DNA of 64,000 bases from Dermanyssus gallinae (GCA_003439945.1 QVRM01006102.1:1-64000), one strand, 5' to 3'; numbered from the stretch's first letter, positions 47,292 to 56,214 are shown. Notes: a model not told the origin generated them from the sequence alone. Translations and numbers: made by a program.

Positions 47292-48105
47292 TCACGTCTG
47301 ACAGGCGCATATTCTGAGAGAAGTCGCGGAGATTGTTGCGGATGATGACTGAAAGAGATAACGCATCGTTGCGTGCGCGGGGGAAGCGAAGCACTACGGG
47401 GGCAAAGGAGAAAAGACCGTACCATGCTTCAACGTCGTTATCAGATGAGACTGCTGAGAGTACACGGGTAAGGGCCTCGGCCACTTGCCTCCTAATTGAC
47501 TTTGGTACAATTCGGATTAGTCTGATTCGCCCCACAACTGCTTGAATGTCCTCTAAAATTTGCGCCGGTTGCAAACGAGAGGGCACAGAGGTGGTCGTTG
47601 TAGAGAAAGAAGCCTCAGTGGCGGTGGGATGCTTGACTGATATATGCCTTGTTAGGCCACGCCGCGTGTATCGCCCGTCGCATAGTGGACATTTGATAGT
47701 AGCTGGAATGGGGTGTGATGCTGCTCCGTCTTGAGCTGTGCGATTGTGGTCATTCATGATGACTGTACGATTTGTCGTAGATTTTTCACTAGCGGTAGCA
47801 GCTGTAACAGCTGTAACAGGCTCCAAAAGCTCTAATAAGGCCTTGAATTTAGCCGATAAGTCTGGGCTTAAGCCTGAAAGAATCTGAGACAGTCCGAGAG
47901 AGGCGCCTTTAGGGCCGAGCACAGCCTGGGTCGCTTTACGTGTGCGCTTGACGGGTGTTTTGATACGGCGATGCCTTAGAACGGGCGTCCTCCGGCGAGA
48001 CCGTCCCGTCAAACGTCCGCTTTTTCTCGTGGGGATTGATATAGGAGCCGGAAGTAGCAGCTGCGGGGTAGGGTCTTCGCGTGATTGAGAGATCCCGCCG
48101 GACAA
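47203..48105 (-). CDS. RLE-LINE ORF2 N-terminal frame with C2H2 zinc finger
   Basis: 300-residue open frame. The first part is Arg/Lys-rich and overlaps ORF1 by 170 nt in another frame. It then has LSQILSGLSPDLSAKFKALL (helical), a C2H2 finger CPLCDGRYTRRGLTRHISVK (about residues 138-157), and WYGLFSFAPVVLRFPRARND with IIRNNLRDFSQNMRL leading toward the RT. N-terminal C2H2 fingers are DNA-binding modules in R2-like and related endonuclease LINEs. The upstream ATG at 48105 may not be the real start, since the first 55 codons overlap ORF1. It ends by frameshift into the next piece. Confidence 0.7.
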   Translation of the reverse strand: MSGGISQSREDPTPQLLLPAPISIPTRKSGRLTGRSRRRTPVLRHRRIKTPVKRTRKATQAVLGPKGASLGLSQILSGLSPDLSAKFKALLELLEPVTAVTAATASEKSTTNRTVIMNDHNRTAQDGAASHPIPATIKCPLCDGRYTRRGLTRHISVKHPTATEASFSTTTTSVPSRLQPAQILEDIQAVVGRIRLIRIVPKSIRRQVAEALTRVLSAVSSDNDVEAWYGLFSFAPVVLRFPRARNDALSLSVIIRNNLRDFSQNMRLSDVIATSHPRTSTSKPFKNDTVRQSIIKLLRR

Positions 48106-49336
48106 CGCTAGCGTAAGAAGGTTGTTTTAAAGCCTGAGTTGTGTTATCTACTGACATGGCTGATACGGGGGACATGTCAGTAATCTCGGCTGCCGGATGT
48201 AGCATCTTCACCTGTTGCAGTGTCCGGGCTTCGAGTATAATTCGGTTTCTTTCTCGGAGGTAAGCCAAGCGAGGACATGCAGATGAACCCGCCGCGTGAG
48301 CATCATGACAGTTCACACATCTTGCTGAATTGGCGCAGCTTGCTGCTAAATGTCCGGGAGTGCCGCACCGTTTGCATACCTGGACCATGGTACACCTGTC
48401 AGCGAAGTGTCCCGGCCTCAGACACTTGTGACATAACTTGGGTTGGTCGGGCTCGAGAACTACTTGATGAGTTTGGTATTCAAGGAAAACGGATGGCGGA
48501 GGTTGGCGCGTAAAGGAAAGAATAACCTTACCAAGCATAACTCTCGCTCCGTTCCGCATGTGGGACAATCTTTTTACATGATTGACTCCGAGCGGTGATA
48601 ACTCGCGTAGTATCTCCTCTTCGGTTATTGATACTGGAACTCCGTGTATTCGGGCTTTAAAGACCGATAGGGATGGGCTGTGTGTGACCACCGGTAAGCT
48701 CCCTAAAGCTGAAATCGAAAGCACCCGAGATGCGTCTTCAATTCGCGAAAGCCACACGATAATGGAATTTCTGTCCCCTGATATTCTGCATCCGGGAGCT
48801 ACGTCGTGTATATGTTTGTACGTCGACAATAGCGAGCCTTTAGGAAACTCTGCTGAGGCTTCGCCTTCGGATGGTTCTCTTCGGATAATCACCTTAAACG
48901 TTCCTAGTTCACCAGACGATAGACTCTCCTTTAGTTTAGCTAGGCTCTTCTGCTCGCGGGACGCACTCAGTTTTTCCCTGCGAGTCACCACACGAGTAAA
49001 CCCGTCGTCATTTGTCTCAACAGCCTTGTCATCTTCAGCGCTCGTAGAGTCTGAAGACAACTTCTTGCGCTTTGAGCCTATGACGCGCTCTTCTGCCGTG
49101 GCGCTCCCACTACATTGACCAGGCGCTGGGATGCTCGGTAAGGATGGGCTCGGTTTACTGGAAACATCCATGGCCGACGAATCGTGGGTGCTTGCTGCCA
49201 CCCCTTTCGGGGCGTCGGTCTGATCAGCACCCGTGCTGGCGTCGACTGGGCCTTGCCGTAACCTGGATATATCCAGGGTGGGCGGCGGCGGGGCAGTACT
49301 ACCCCTGCTGGGCGGCATTTTGGCCTTTGCAGGCAA
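47936..49336 (-). CDS. LINE gag-like ORF1 with three CCHC zinc knuckles
   Basis: An uninterrupted 466-residue frame starting MPAKAKMPPSRG. It has a low-complexity N-terminus with KRKKLSSDSTSAEDD, then an RNA-binding region (TFKVIIRREPSEGEASAEFP, IIVWLSRIEDA, FKARIHGVPVSITEEEILRE). Three zinc knuckles follow: CHKCLRPGHFADRC, CKRCGTPGHLAASC and CVNCHDAHAAGSSAC, then CPRLAYLRERNRI, the arrangement of R1/I/Jockey-type ORF1 proteins. It would bind element RNA. It is the only full-length LINE frame in the window, next to a wrecked ORF2. It could belong to the ORF2 below or be a fragment of a different LINE joined at about 48.0 kb. Confidence 0.88.
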   Translation of the reverse strand: MPAKAKMPPSRGSTAPPPPTLDISRLRQGPVDASTGADQTDAPKGVAASTHDSSAMDVSSKPSPSLPSIPAPGQCSGSATAEERVIGSKRKKLSSDSTSAEDDKAVETNDDGFTRVVTRREKLSASREQKSLAKLKESLSSGELGTFKVIIRREPSEGEASAEFPKGSLLSTYKHIHDVAPGCRISGDRNSIIVWLSRIEDASRVLSISALGSLPVVTHSPSLSVFKARIHGVPVSITEEEILRELSPLGVNHVKRLSHMRNGARVMLGKVILSFTRQPPPSVFLEYQTHQVVLEPDQPKLCHKCLRPGHFADRCTMVQVCKRCGTPGHLAASCANSARCVNCHDAHAAGSSACPRLAYLRERNRIILEARTLQQVKMLHPAAEITDMSPVSAMSVDNTTQALKQPSYASVVRRDLSITRRPYPAAATSGSYINPHEKKRTFDGTVSPEDARSKASPYQNTRQAHT

Positions 49337-49424
49337 TTGATACGTATGAAGTTGATATTTTCAACTAAGTAAAACGTAAAATGCAATTAAAACGATTTAA
49401 AAATGATTTTAAAAACCGGCGACA

Positions 49425-49505
49425 CGCGCGTGATTTGAACCCGGGAACTTTGTTTTCGAGTCGGCGCTCCTCCCGACTCGTCCACAGAGTCACGTGGCTG
49501 TACGT
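49425..49505 (-). other. tRNA-like segment (box A/box B), possible SINE head
   Basis: Minus strand contains TGTGGACGAGTCGGG (box-A-like), GCGCCGACTCGAAAAC and CCCGGGTTCAAATCACG (box-B-like, close to GGTTCRANNCC) at tRNA-like spacing. Acceptor and T stems do not pair cleanly, so it is not a convincing functional tRNA. It lies just 5' of the two-ORF LINE. Confidence 0.45.
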
Positions 49506-49796
49506 TAGCCTCTCGCGATAGGGGATCGCAAAGCGACGCCAAACGTAAACAAACGCCCGTTGTGATGACGTTGTAAATCGAACACGATCGCCTGTCAGGC
49601 TGAGTGGAGTTGAAACTCCGGCAGCACTACGTGGTACACTTTGGAGTGGGCTTCACACCTCTCTCGACACCTCTTAGTCTGTTCGGTCACTGTTGTAGTT
49701 TTTCTTACGATTGTCACTCCTAAACAGGGTAAACGAGTCCAATTAGCGGGAGCAAATGCTGAACACGTCTACTCATCGATCGAACGCAAGAAAAAA

Positions 49797-49800
49797 GTCA

Positions 49801-49837
<37 letters not shown>

Positions 49838-49844
49838 CGTTCAA

Positions 49845-49879
<35 letters not shown>

Positions 49880-49949
49880 CAGTAGATAGGGACAGTGGGA
49901 ATCTCGTTAATCCATTCATGCACTAATTAGATGACGAGGCATTTGGCTA
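49797..49949 (-). rRNA. 28S rRNA fragment, 3' side of R2 site (copy A)
   Basis: Reverse complement of the very conserved 28S stretch from TAGCCAAATGCCTCGTCAT through GAATGGATTAACGAGATTCC and CCACAGCCAAGGGAACGGG to GACTCTAGTCTGAC. It ends there, next to a short A run. Five bases in GCGCGTCACT are missing. It begins exactly at the canonical R2 cleavage point (TAGCC), with an R2-clade 3' end joined to it at 49950. It is a fragment, not part of a working rRNA gene. Confidence 0.95.
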
Positions 49950-51411
49950 TTCGAAGGAAACAGAGTTCCTCATTATGCCTCTTACCCAAGGCAGCAGGGT
50001 AACTTACTGGACGACTCCAGGAGCCGTTGGTCCAGCAAACCGGGGATCAAGTCCCCCTACATCGTGAGCATAGCCCACGTTCTAGCCGCAGTCCTCGAAT
50101 AGACCATGGTATCGCAATAGTAGAGATCCGCTATCACGGGAGTACCATATGCCCTGCCGTCTGGCCCCACTTGCGCGAGGAGATGACACCCAGACGAGTT
50201 ACTATAGGAGGTGACAGGGAGACAGAATGCATGTGCACGGTGAAGGCGTACCGCAAGTGTCAGGTGTGTCACCTCCCTGCACCCTGTGTCGGTCCTGACA
50301 CAGGGCACAGAGCTAAAAATCGGAACCCAAAACTGAACCTACCTAGTGCACTAAATACCTATGTGCCCATGCCTAACCCTTATGTTTCTGGAATGCACGA
50401 TAGACCCGCAGCGTACCTTGAATGACCTGCACCGTAAGATCGAGAAGCTGTGACTTTGTGATGCCTAATTGCAACAGATCTGCCGCGGATTCTGGATTCC
50501 AGATACCTGTCGACGAGATTGTTATTGAGCCATAGCTCCGTGGTTTGTCTCTATGCGGGAGCAAACGACTTAACCATTCTACATTGTACTTTACAATCTT
50601 ATCCCGTCGTGCTAACGCTAGATCGCGAGTTGTCCCACAGATCTCTGTGTCCAACACGTGGACTCGATTTCCTTTGATAACGATCATATCTGGTTTCAGG
50701 CCTGGTCGGTGGGGTTCACGGTACAGTTTTTCACGCTGCACCTCACACCCGGCTCTCTGAAGCAATTTGGCAACGTTTCTGCAAAGATCATCATGCCTCT
50801 TAATTGTATTTCTATGAGTAGCAGGACAGGTTTGTACGACATGGTTCAGCGTTTCGACTTGGTTGCAACCATGGCGGCATTGTCGTTTGTACAGGCGACG
50901 ACCGCGGCCTAAACGTGCCCGTGTCGGCAGAGCATTTATGCGACACCTGACGAGGTTGATATACTCCTTCCCCGATAAATACGGCACTACAAAGACCTAT
51001 CGATGAACGTAGGGTACCTTGTCAGCCCCCCTCATGTGAGCGCCATCAAAGGTGTTATAGAGGCGCTCTGCCCAATATTCCCTCTCCTGCCGGGCAGTCT
51101 CAATTGTACGTCGTAATGACCCGCAAAGTTTCCTGGTTTTATCCAGTTCGCTCTTAAAATCATCCGTTGAGCTGACCCATTTTACCGCTCGGTAGTCTGA
51201 GCGATTCAACCCATTCATCCTGGTCAGTCTGATCCTAGGTATGAGTGTAAGTAAGCAGGGTAGGCCAAGGCCCCCCAAGTTACTTTTGGCATATAGGAAC
51301 CCGGTCGGAACGGAATCTTCCAGATGTAACCACTTTCTCTTAACCACGTTTCTGATCTGGCTATCCAGATTCTTAAGCAATTTGGCTGTCGGGAGACGAC
51401 TACAAATTAAA
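49950..51411 (-). mobile_element. R2-clade element A in a 28S fragment, 5' truncated
   Basis: 1.46 kb on the minus strand, inserted in the sense direction of 28S between TAGCC (3' side, 49949) and CTCTTA (5' side, 51412), the R2 target. It contains the C-terminal part of the R2 ORF and a 3' UTR of about 420 bp (49950-50372). The protein differs markedly from element B, so the two are separate lineages. Confidence 0.93.
50373..51380 (-). pseudogene. R2 ORF C-terminus (element A)
   Basis: Frame 51380-50997: VVKRKWLHLEDSVPTGFLYA, GGLGLPCLLTLIPRIRLTRM. After a one-base break it continues 50987-50373: PYLSGKEYINLVRCRINALP, CCHC knuckle CRHGCNQVETLNHVVQTC, RHDDLCRNVAKLL. The endonuclease core is GLKPDMIVIKGNRVHVLDTE (catalytic PD and D) with DKIVKYN supplying the lysine. 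The RT core is absent because the element is 5' truncated. Apart from the break near 50990 the C-terminus is well preserved. Confidence 0.9.
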
Positions 51412-51450
<39 letters not shown>

Positions 51451-51506
51451 CAAAGAATCTCTTCACTTTGACATTCAGAGCACTAGGCAGAAATCACATT
51501 GTGTCA
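51412..51506 (-). rRNA. 28S rRNA fragment, 5' side of R2 site (copy A)
   Basis: Reverse complement of the conserved 28S stretch TGACACAATGTGATTTCTGC through TCTGAATGTCAAAGTGAAGA and CGGGTAAACGGCGGGAGTAA to CTATGACTCTCTTA. The usual AGG before the insertion point is absent. 28S similarity stops sharply at TGTCA. A flank of about 45 bp that is not 28S follows and is shared with copy B. Confidence 0.93.
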
Positions 51507-51548
51507 TAACCAATTACTGAACTTCACAAACTTATTGTTACACAAACA

Positions 51549-51626
51549 CTTATATATACATACATTTATATATTTATATATATATATATATATATATATT
51601 TATAAATATATATATATATATATATA
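51549..51626. repeat. (TA)n array between the two 28S/R2 units
   Basis: TA runs with TTTATA interruptions, passing into AAATAAAAAAA next to copy B. Confidence 0.95.
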
Positions 51627-51637
51627 AATAAAAAAAA

Positions 51638-51641
51638 GTCA

Positions 51642-51678
<37 letters not shown>

Positions 51679-51685
51679 CGTTCAA

Positions 51686-51720
<35 letters not shown>

Positions 51721-51737
51721 CAGTAGATAGGGACAGT

Positions 51738-51770
<33 letters not shown>

Positions 51771-51795
51771 TATTAGATGACGAGGCATTTGGCTA
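51638..51795 (-). rRNA. 28S rRNA fragment, 3' side of R2 site (copy B)
   Basis: Same 28S interval as 49797-49949, with the GCGCGTCACT segment intact, and the same outer endpoint (GTCAGAC next to an A run). It ends at TAGCC (read on the minus strand), joined to R2-clade element B at 51796. Confidence 0.95.
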
Positions 51796-52022
51796 GTTAT
51801 CATAACTTAATCATTTATTCAACAATTAATTTACAATTATGTGCACACTGTCGCAGTCCTCTCGTGTGATGATGGGGCCGGTGCCCCATTTGTGGCAGAT
51901 GGTAGATGCCGGGATCCTCGTCATGGTCGTCGTGATGATGGCGGTGGTCTGCCCCGACCGCGTCGACCCCAGGTCTTGTGGTCCTGGTGGGAGCGGTAGA
52001 TGCGTAGCGTCCCCTGGACCAC

Positions 52023-53650
52023 TTAGACGGTTAAGTCGATGAGGTTCTTCTTCGACATCCCCAGCCCCATCAGGTCCTTCACCGATTCGGCGTCCCACAC
52101 CCCCGTCATGGAGACGGTGATGGAGCCGAATCGGTGGGTCTTCGTTGGGTCGAGTTGCGCCCGTAGGGCGGGGATGTCGTACTTCCTCATCTTGTCCCGT
52201 CGGGCCAGGGGAAGCTTGCGGTAGGGGCCGCAGATCTCAGTATCTAACACCCAGACCTCGGTAGATGTTGTAACAACGAGGTCTGGGCGTAGGCTGGGTT
52301 GCGACGCCCTACGAAAAGTATGTTCGCGGTCCACCTGCAGAGCCCCCTCGCGCAGGACCCGCGCTACACGTTCACAGACATCGTCGTGCCGCTTGGTGGT
52401 GTTTCTATTGGTGTACGCGCACACCTGAGAGACGTGAGCCAACGTCTCAGCCGCACCGCACCCATGTCGACATCTCTTGTCGTACGAGGGGCGGCCCCTG
52501 GCAAGCCGGGCACGCGTTGGTAATGCGTTAATCCTGAGCTTGACGAGGTTAATAAATTCCTTACCCGACAGATAAGGCATGCCCCGAACCCAATTGTGTA
52601 CAAAAGGGACCTTGTGTGCGTTTTTTAAGGTGTGCCCTATCGAACTTTTTATGTAGGTCTTTCGACCAGTATTCTGTTTCCTGTTGGGCATTCGTTATGG
52701 CTGTCCCGGTCGAGGAACAGCGAGCAGTGGTTTTCGCCATTTGCCCTCTGAAGAACTCTGTCGTTGTCAGCCATTGAATGCCCGTGTGTGTTGACCGCTC
52801 GAGGCGGGTGAGTCTGGAGAGACGGAGTCTCGGTATTAGTGTTGTGAGAGCGGGGATGTTGAGACCTCCGTGTGTAGTGCGTGTGTATAAAAAGGCGTTG
52901 GGAACCGATTGTTCTAGCTTAAGCCAATCCCGTTTCACTGCCTTTCTGATCTCTAAATCTAAGTTGAGGAGGAACTTTTTAGATGGTGAAGGACCACACA
53001 CCAGTTTGTATAGGAGTCGGGGAACTAAGTAGTCCTTGAGGATTACTAATCTTTGATGGGGGCGTAGGGGAGCTGCTTTCAGTCTGCTAAGTAATCTAAG
53101 GAGAGTATCTAGGACGGTGAATTCTGATTGGGAGCGGAAATAGCTTGTCCCTGCCTTACCGTCATAGAGGTGAGACAAGGGTAAAGCTCTTGTCCGTATT
53201 TATTTCTAGGCCTCGAGCATTTAGTAAAGAAAAGCTAAGTTTAGGAGCTGTTGAAGAGTTTGTTTTGTGGGGGCAAATAGAATAAGGTCATCCGCAAAAG
53301 CGAGGCCTAAAATGCGGTTGCCGTCGGCTACTTGGTAGCCGATGTTGCTCTCGTTGTCGTCCAGTACCAATTTAAATAACAGGGGTGACAGGGGATCACC
53401 CTGACGAACACCCCTGGTGGGCCTGACTGAACGACTACTATTATTATATTCTAGGAGTGTTCGGGAAGAGAGGTATAGACGCTCGATATAATCGACGAAC
53501 ATCTTTGGGTACCCGCGTCGTCGGAGTGTCCAGAGTATGGAGTCATGACTGACCATATCGAATGCTTTACGCAAATCGATAGAAGCCAGTCTGAGCTCCA
53601 TACCTCTTCGCTTGGCATCATGAATGATGCCGTCCAGCAACGCGAGGTTC
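52023..53650 (-). pseudogene. R2 ORF, RT to endonuclease (element B)
   Basis: Minus strand: 53640-53221 with LRLASIDLRKAFDMVSHDSI, TRGVRQGDPLSPLLFKLVLD and ILGLAFADDLILFAP (catalytic FADD). After a break, 53178-52561 covers the thumb (APLRPHQRLVILKDYLVPRL, WLKLEQSVPNAFLY). After another, 52691-52023 gives MPYLSGKEFINLVKLRINAL, CCHC CRHGCGAAETLAHVSQVC, SLRPDLVVTTSTEVWVLDTE (PD and D) and DKMRKYD (K). It stops at MSKKNLIDLTV. The RT segment before motif A, including the region with LIPK in related elements, is missing. It is inactivated. Confidence 0.9.
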
Positions 53651-54816
53651 TCAAAGTCTAGTGTCGTTGGCTTCTCTGCTGAGGCAGATGGCTTCTTGTT
53701 GTTGTTTAAGACGGATGTTAAGATCTTCTATGAACGATGTAAAAACTTCCCTGCAATCGTTGGTGCTGATTGCAGGTGTGTCAGTTGGCGGTGTTCTGGA
53801 ACAGCCAAATATAACTAGTCTGACCTCACGGCGCCAAACCGTACACTGTCACAATGTGTCAACACAGTGTATGGTTGCCGTGTAGGCGTGTATGTAGTAG
53901 CACTAATTAATATATTATATGGTAGGCAGACAAAGCTACCGGGCGGATAGTACAAGTAGTACAAGTACCAGTGCCGCCCCCCTGATATCTAGTGAGATAC
54001 AGGTACCACACCAATATATTAATTATACCAGCGCACAATGCTCATGGGACGGGTGTTTACAAGTTGCGATCAGCACAGGCCACCCTTGTTACTACACGCA
54101 GGCCGGTCTCTCGTTCGCAGCTGTTAACATATGGCCGGTTCGCCACACAGAGCGCTACATACATATATAAATATATATATGTATGTCACTACTCCGTGCG
54201 CGTTGACCGGCGCATATGCACACGCGCTGGCGAACGCGAAGTCAGCCTACGTGCCCTGTACGTTATCTCACACCTGCATGTGGGGCAGACGTAACCCGAA
54301 CGTCGGTCCGGGCGGGCGCCTGCACGTTGTCGATGTGCAAGTGCACGTCAACTTCTCCCACAACACTCTCCCTCTTGGATGCCGCTCATTGCCACGAGGC
54401 CGCGTGGCGACCAAGATGACCGGCTATCAAAGATGGCCGCGGTAGCGGCGGCGACTACAATGCTATACATATATGTATCCCTAGGGATACATACATATAC
54501 ATTAGCAATCGCCATAGACAGAAACAAGGCGATTTTTGGTGTTTGGTGGTGACCAAAAACGCCGGATCTACCTATCTGATGATGCACTGATACACCGGGC
54601 ACTAACTGCACACACGCACAACACTGTACAACACTTAAAACACTGGGTCTCTACCTCGGCAGTATCCGACCGGTTGGTCGGTTCGCCGCCGATGTTGACA
54701 CACTGTATCGAATGCACGGTTCCACAAAACTCGAAATTTTCGACGAATTGTTGGCAGCGGTGTGCTGGTGGGGTTGCACTGGGTCGACACCTTGCTGGCA
54801 CGATGATCTGTGCGCT
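53651..54816. other. Unassigned interior of R2 element B
   Basis: Lies between the RT start and the 5' hairpin. No zinc-finger or Myb-like R2 N-terminal motif was recognised on the minus strand. It contains a perfect 22-bp palindrome at 54472-54493 (centre CCCTAGGG), a TA-rich near-palindrome at 54155-54185 and CTGATATCTAGTGAGATACAG near 53980. It may be an insertion, a decayed N-terminus or 5' UTR. Confidence 0.6.
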
Positions 54817-54865
54817 TTCCCGGTCAATTTTGCCGATATTGTTAGCGAACAATACCGATTGACCG
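54817..54865 (-). ncRNA. Hairpin near R2 element B 5' end, candidate ribozyme part
   Basis: Minus strand: CCCGGTCAAT ... ATTGACCGGG (10-bp outer stem), enclosing CGGTATTGTT ... AACAATATCG, with loop CGCT and a small bulge. It starts about 60 nt from the 28S junction. R2 elements commonly carry an HDV-like self-cleaving ribozyme at their 5' end. I did not establish the nested double pseudoknot, so this is only a candidate. Confidence 0.35.
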
Positions 54866-54924
54866 GGAGCGAGCGAAGATGCGATCGTCCGCTGTGGCGG
54901 CCGGAGGCAGACTGTAGTAGTAAA

Positions 54925-54963
<39 letters not shown>

Positions 54964-54980
54964 CAAAGAATCTCTTCACT

Positions 54981-55019
<39 letters not shown>
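54925..55019 (-). rRNA. 28S rRNA fragment, 5' side of R2 site (copy B)
   Basis: Same 95-bp 28S interval as 51412-51506 with very few differences. It is followed by the same non-28S flank (TATCCAATTACTGGACTTCA here, TAACCAATTACTGAACTTCA in copy A) and then a TA array. Confidence 0.94.
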
Positions 55020-55064
55020 TATCCAATTACTGGACTTCACAAACTTATTATTATACAAACACTT

Positions 55065-55132
55065 ATTATATATATATATATATATATATTATTATATATA
55101 TATTTATTAATATTATATATATATTATAAATA

Positions 55133-55163
<31 letters not shown>

Positions 55164-55215
55164 ATATTATATATATATTATATAGATATTTATATATATA
55201 TATATATATATATAT
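55065..55215. repeat. (TA)n/(TATT)n array
   Basis: About 150 bp of TA with TATTATA interruptions, bordering the 28S/R2 copy B unit. Confidence 0.96.
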
Positions 55216-55475
55216 ACCCAGCTCTTTATAGACATGCAAATGGCTCTTTGAAATTATTAAAGTCTGTGTATCATGTTCTACTCTAGGAGCATTGCTCTCA
55301 TCTCAAAGTGGAAAGGAGTACGTGGGACGAATATACATATACGCACGCGTACGTGCGATCTGCAATTCATGGATTTTACTATTCGATCTGGCGGCCTGAG
55401 GGGTTGGTTCACAAGCCAAGTGACACACGTATTGATACAAATTGCGACAGGCTGTGTGCAAGACATCTGGTGGAG

Positions 55476-55479
<4 letters not shown>

Positions 55480-55526
<47 letters not shown>

Positions 55527-55555
55527 GTGTATATATATATATATATATATATATG
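55480..55555. repeat. (TA)n array
   Basis: TA run of about 75 bp interrupted by one ACGTGT. Confidence 0.97.
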
Positions 55556-56102
55556 GTGGCAGTAAGTGCAGCCTCGGCAGAACTCGGACACGGATATCCT
55601 AAAATGTCGTGTCATTTTAGGATGACACGAGAAAACATATATAGTATGTTTATTTTGTGCGCTGGAAGAGGCTGACTGGATCGAAGGCATCCAAGAAGTT
55701 ACAACTATATTTCGTCTGAACCGCGCAAATAGGCACGTCGTTGATATTTGATTACAGTAGAACAAGATTAAGGTGTTTAACGGCGACACGAAAGTAGCAT
55801 AACCTAATCTGACTAGAGTAGAGATTTAGGTGTGGTCTAGATGATGTGGTCTACGCCGCACACACACAAAATGCAGTTAATATACTGCCGAGAAGCAGTC
55901 ACCAAAGAGCGCCGGGGGAAGGACAGATGACGTGATGGCGTCGTTCCTAATGCGAGCCGGAAGCAGCAGATGAAACAGCAGAAAAAAAAGACAGAAAAGC
56001 GTTAGACGGAGGTCTAAGAGAACGGATAGAGGTCACAAAACTAATGACGTTCCGTCTAGAGCTGTCTTGTTAGAAAAATCGCTTTGAGAGACCTACGCAA
56101 TA

Positions 56103-56130
56103 CCTATATATATATATATATATATATACA
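56103..56130. repeat. (TA)n array
   Basis: TA run immediately 5' of the orphan R2-like tail. Confidence 0.95.
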
Positions 56131-56194
56131 AGGCGAGCACTGCCGAGTATGCAAATGTATTGTAAATGATTAATAAATCATTGCAATATTTTCT
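56131..56194 (+). mobile_element. Orphan R2-like 3' tail
   Basis: AGGCGAGCACTG, GTAAATGATTAATAAATCAT, GCAATATTTTCTATA: a near-exact copy of 40215-40280 without any of the element's ORF, placed between TA runs. It has the same 5' boundary as the copy at 44726-44780. Confidence 0.9.
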
Positions 56195-56214
56195 ATATAT
56201 ATATATATTTTGTT

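Larger units (their letters stand above)
44863..49368 (-). mobile_element. Two-ORF LINE with restriction-like endonuclease
   Basis: The minus-strand element comprises a gag-like ORF1 (49336-47936), an overlapping ORF2 N-terminal frame with a C2H2 finger, a broken RT, and a C-terminal Cys-His plus PD...D endonuclease, ending in a 3' UTR against a TA array. The ORF2 C-terminal motif set is one I recognise from many invertebrate genomes: SGAWLHALP, CQCG..VD..GHHGLSC, GKRPDG and WDAT. I cannot name its clade with confidence. Pairing with a CCHC gag-like ORF1 is notable, because most restriction-like-endonuclease LINEs have a single ORF. Confidence 0.72.
51796..54924 (-). mobile_element. R2-clade element B in a 28S fragment, 3.1 kb
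   Basis: Inserted at the same 28S position and orientation as element A: 3' junction at TAGCC (51795), 5' junction at CTCTTA (54925). It has a 3' UTR of about 230 bp, the ORF relic at 52023-53650, and about 1.27 kb (53651-54924) in which no R2 protein motifs were found. The first 100 bases from the 5' junction contain a strong hairpin. The protein is closer to the 37.7 kb element than to element A. Confidence 0.92.

Noticed and set aside
49797..55019. Part of a functional rDNA unit
   Set aside because: Only about 250 bp of 28S per copy are present, with abrupt ends into non-rDNA and TA arrays.
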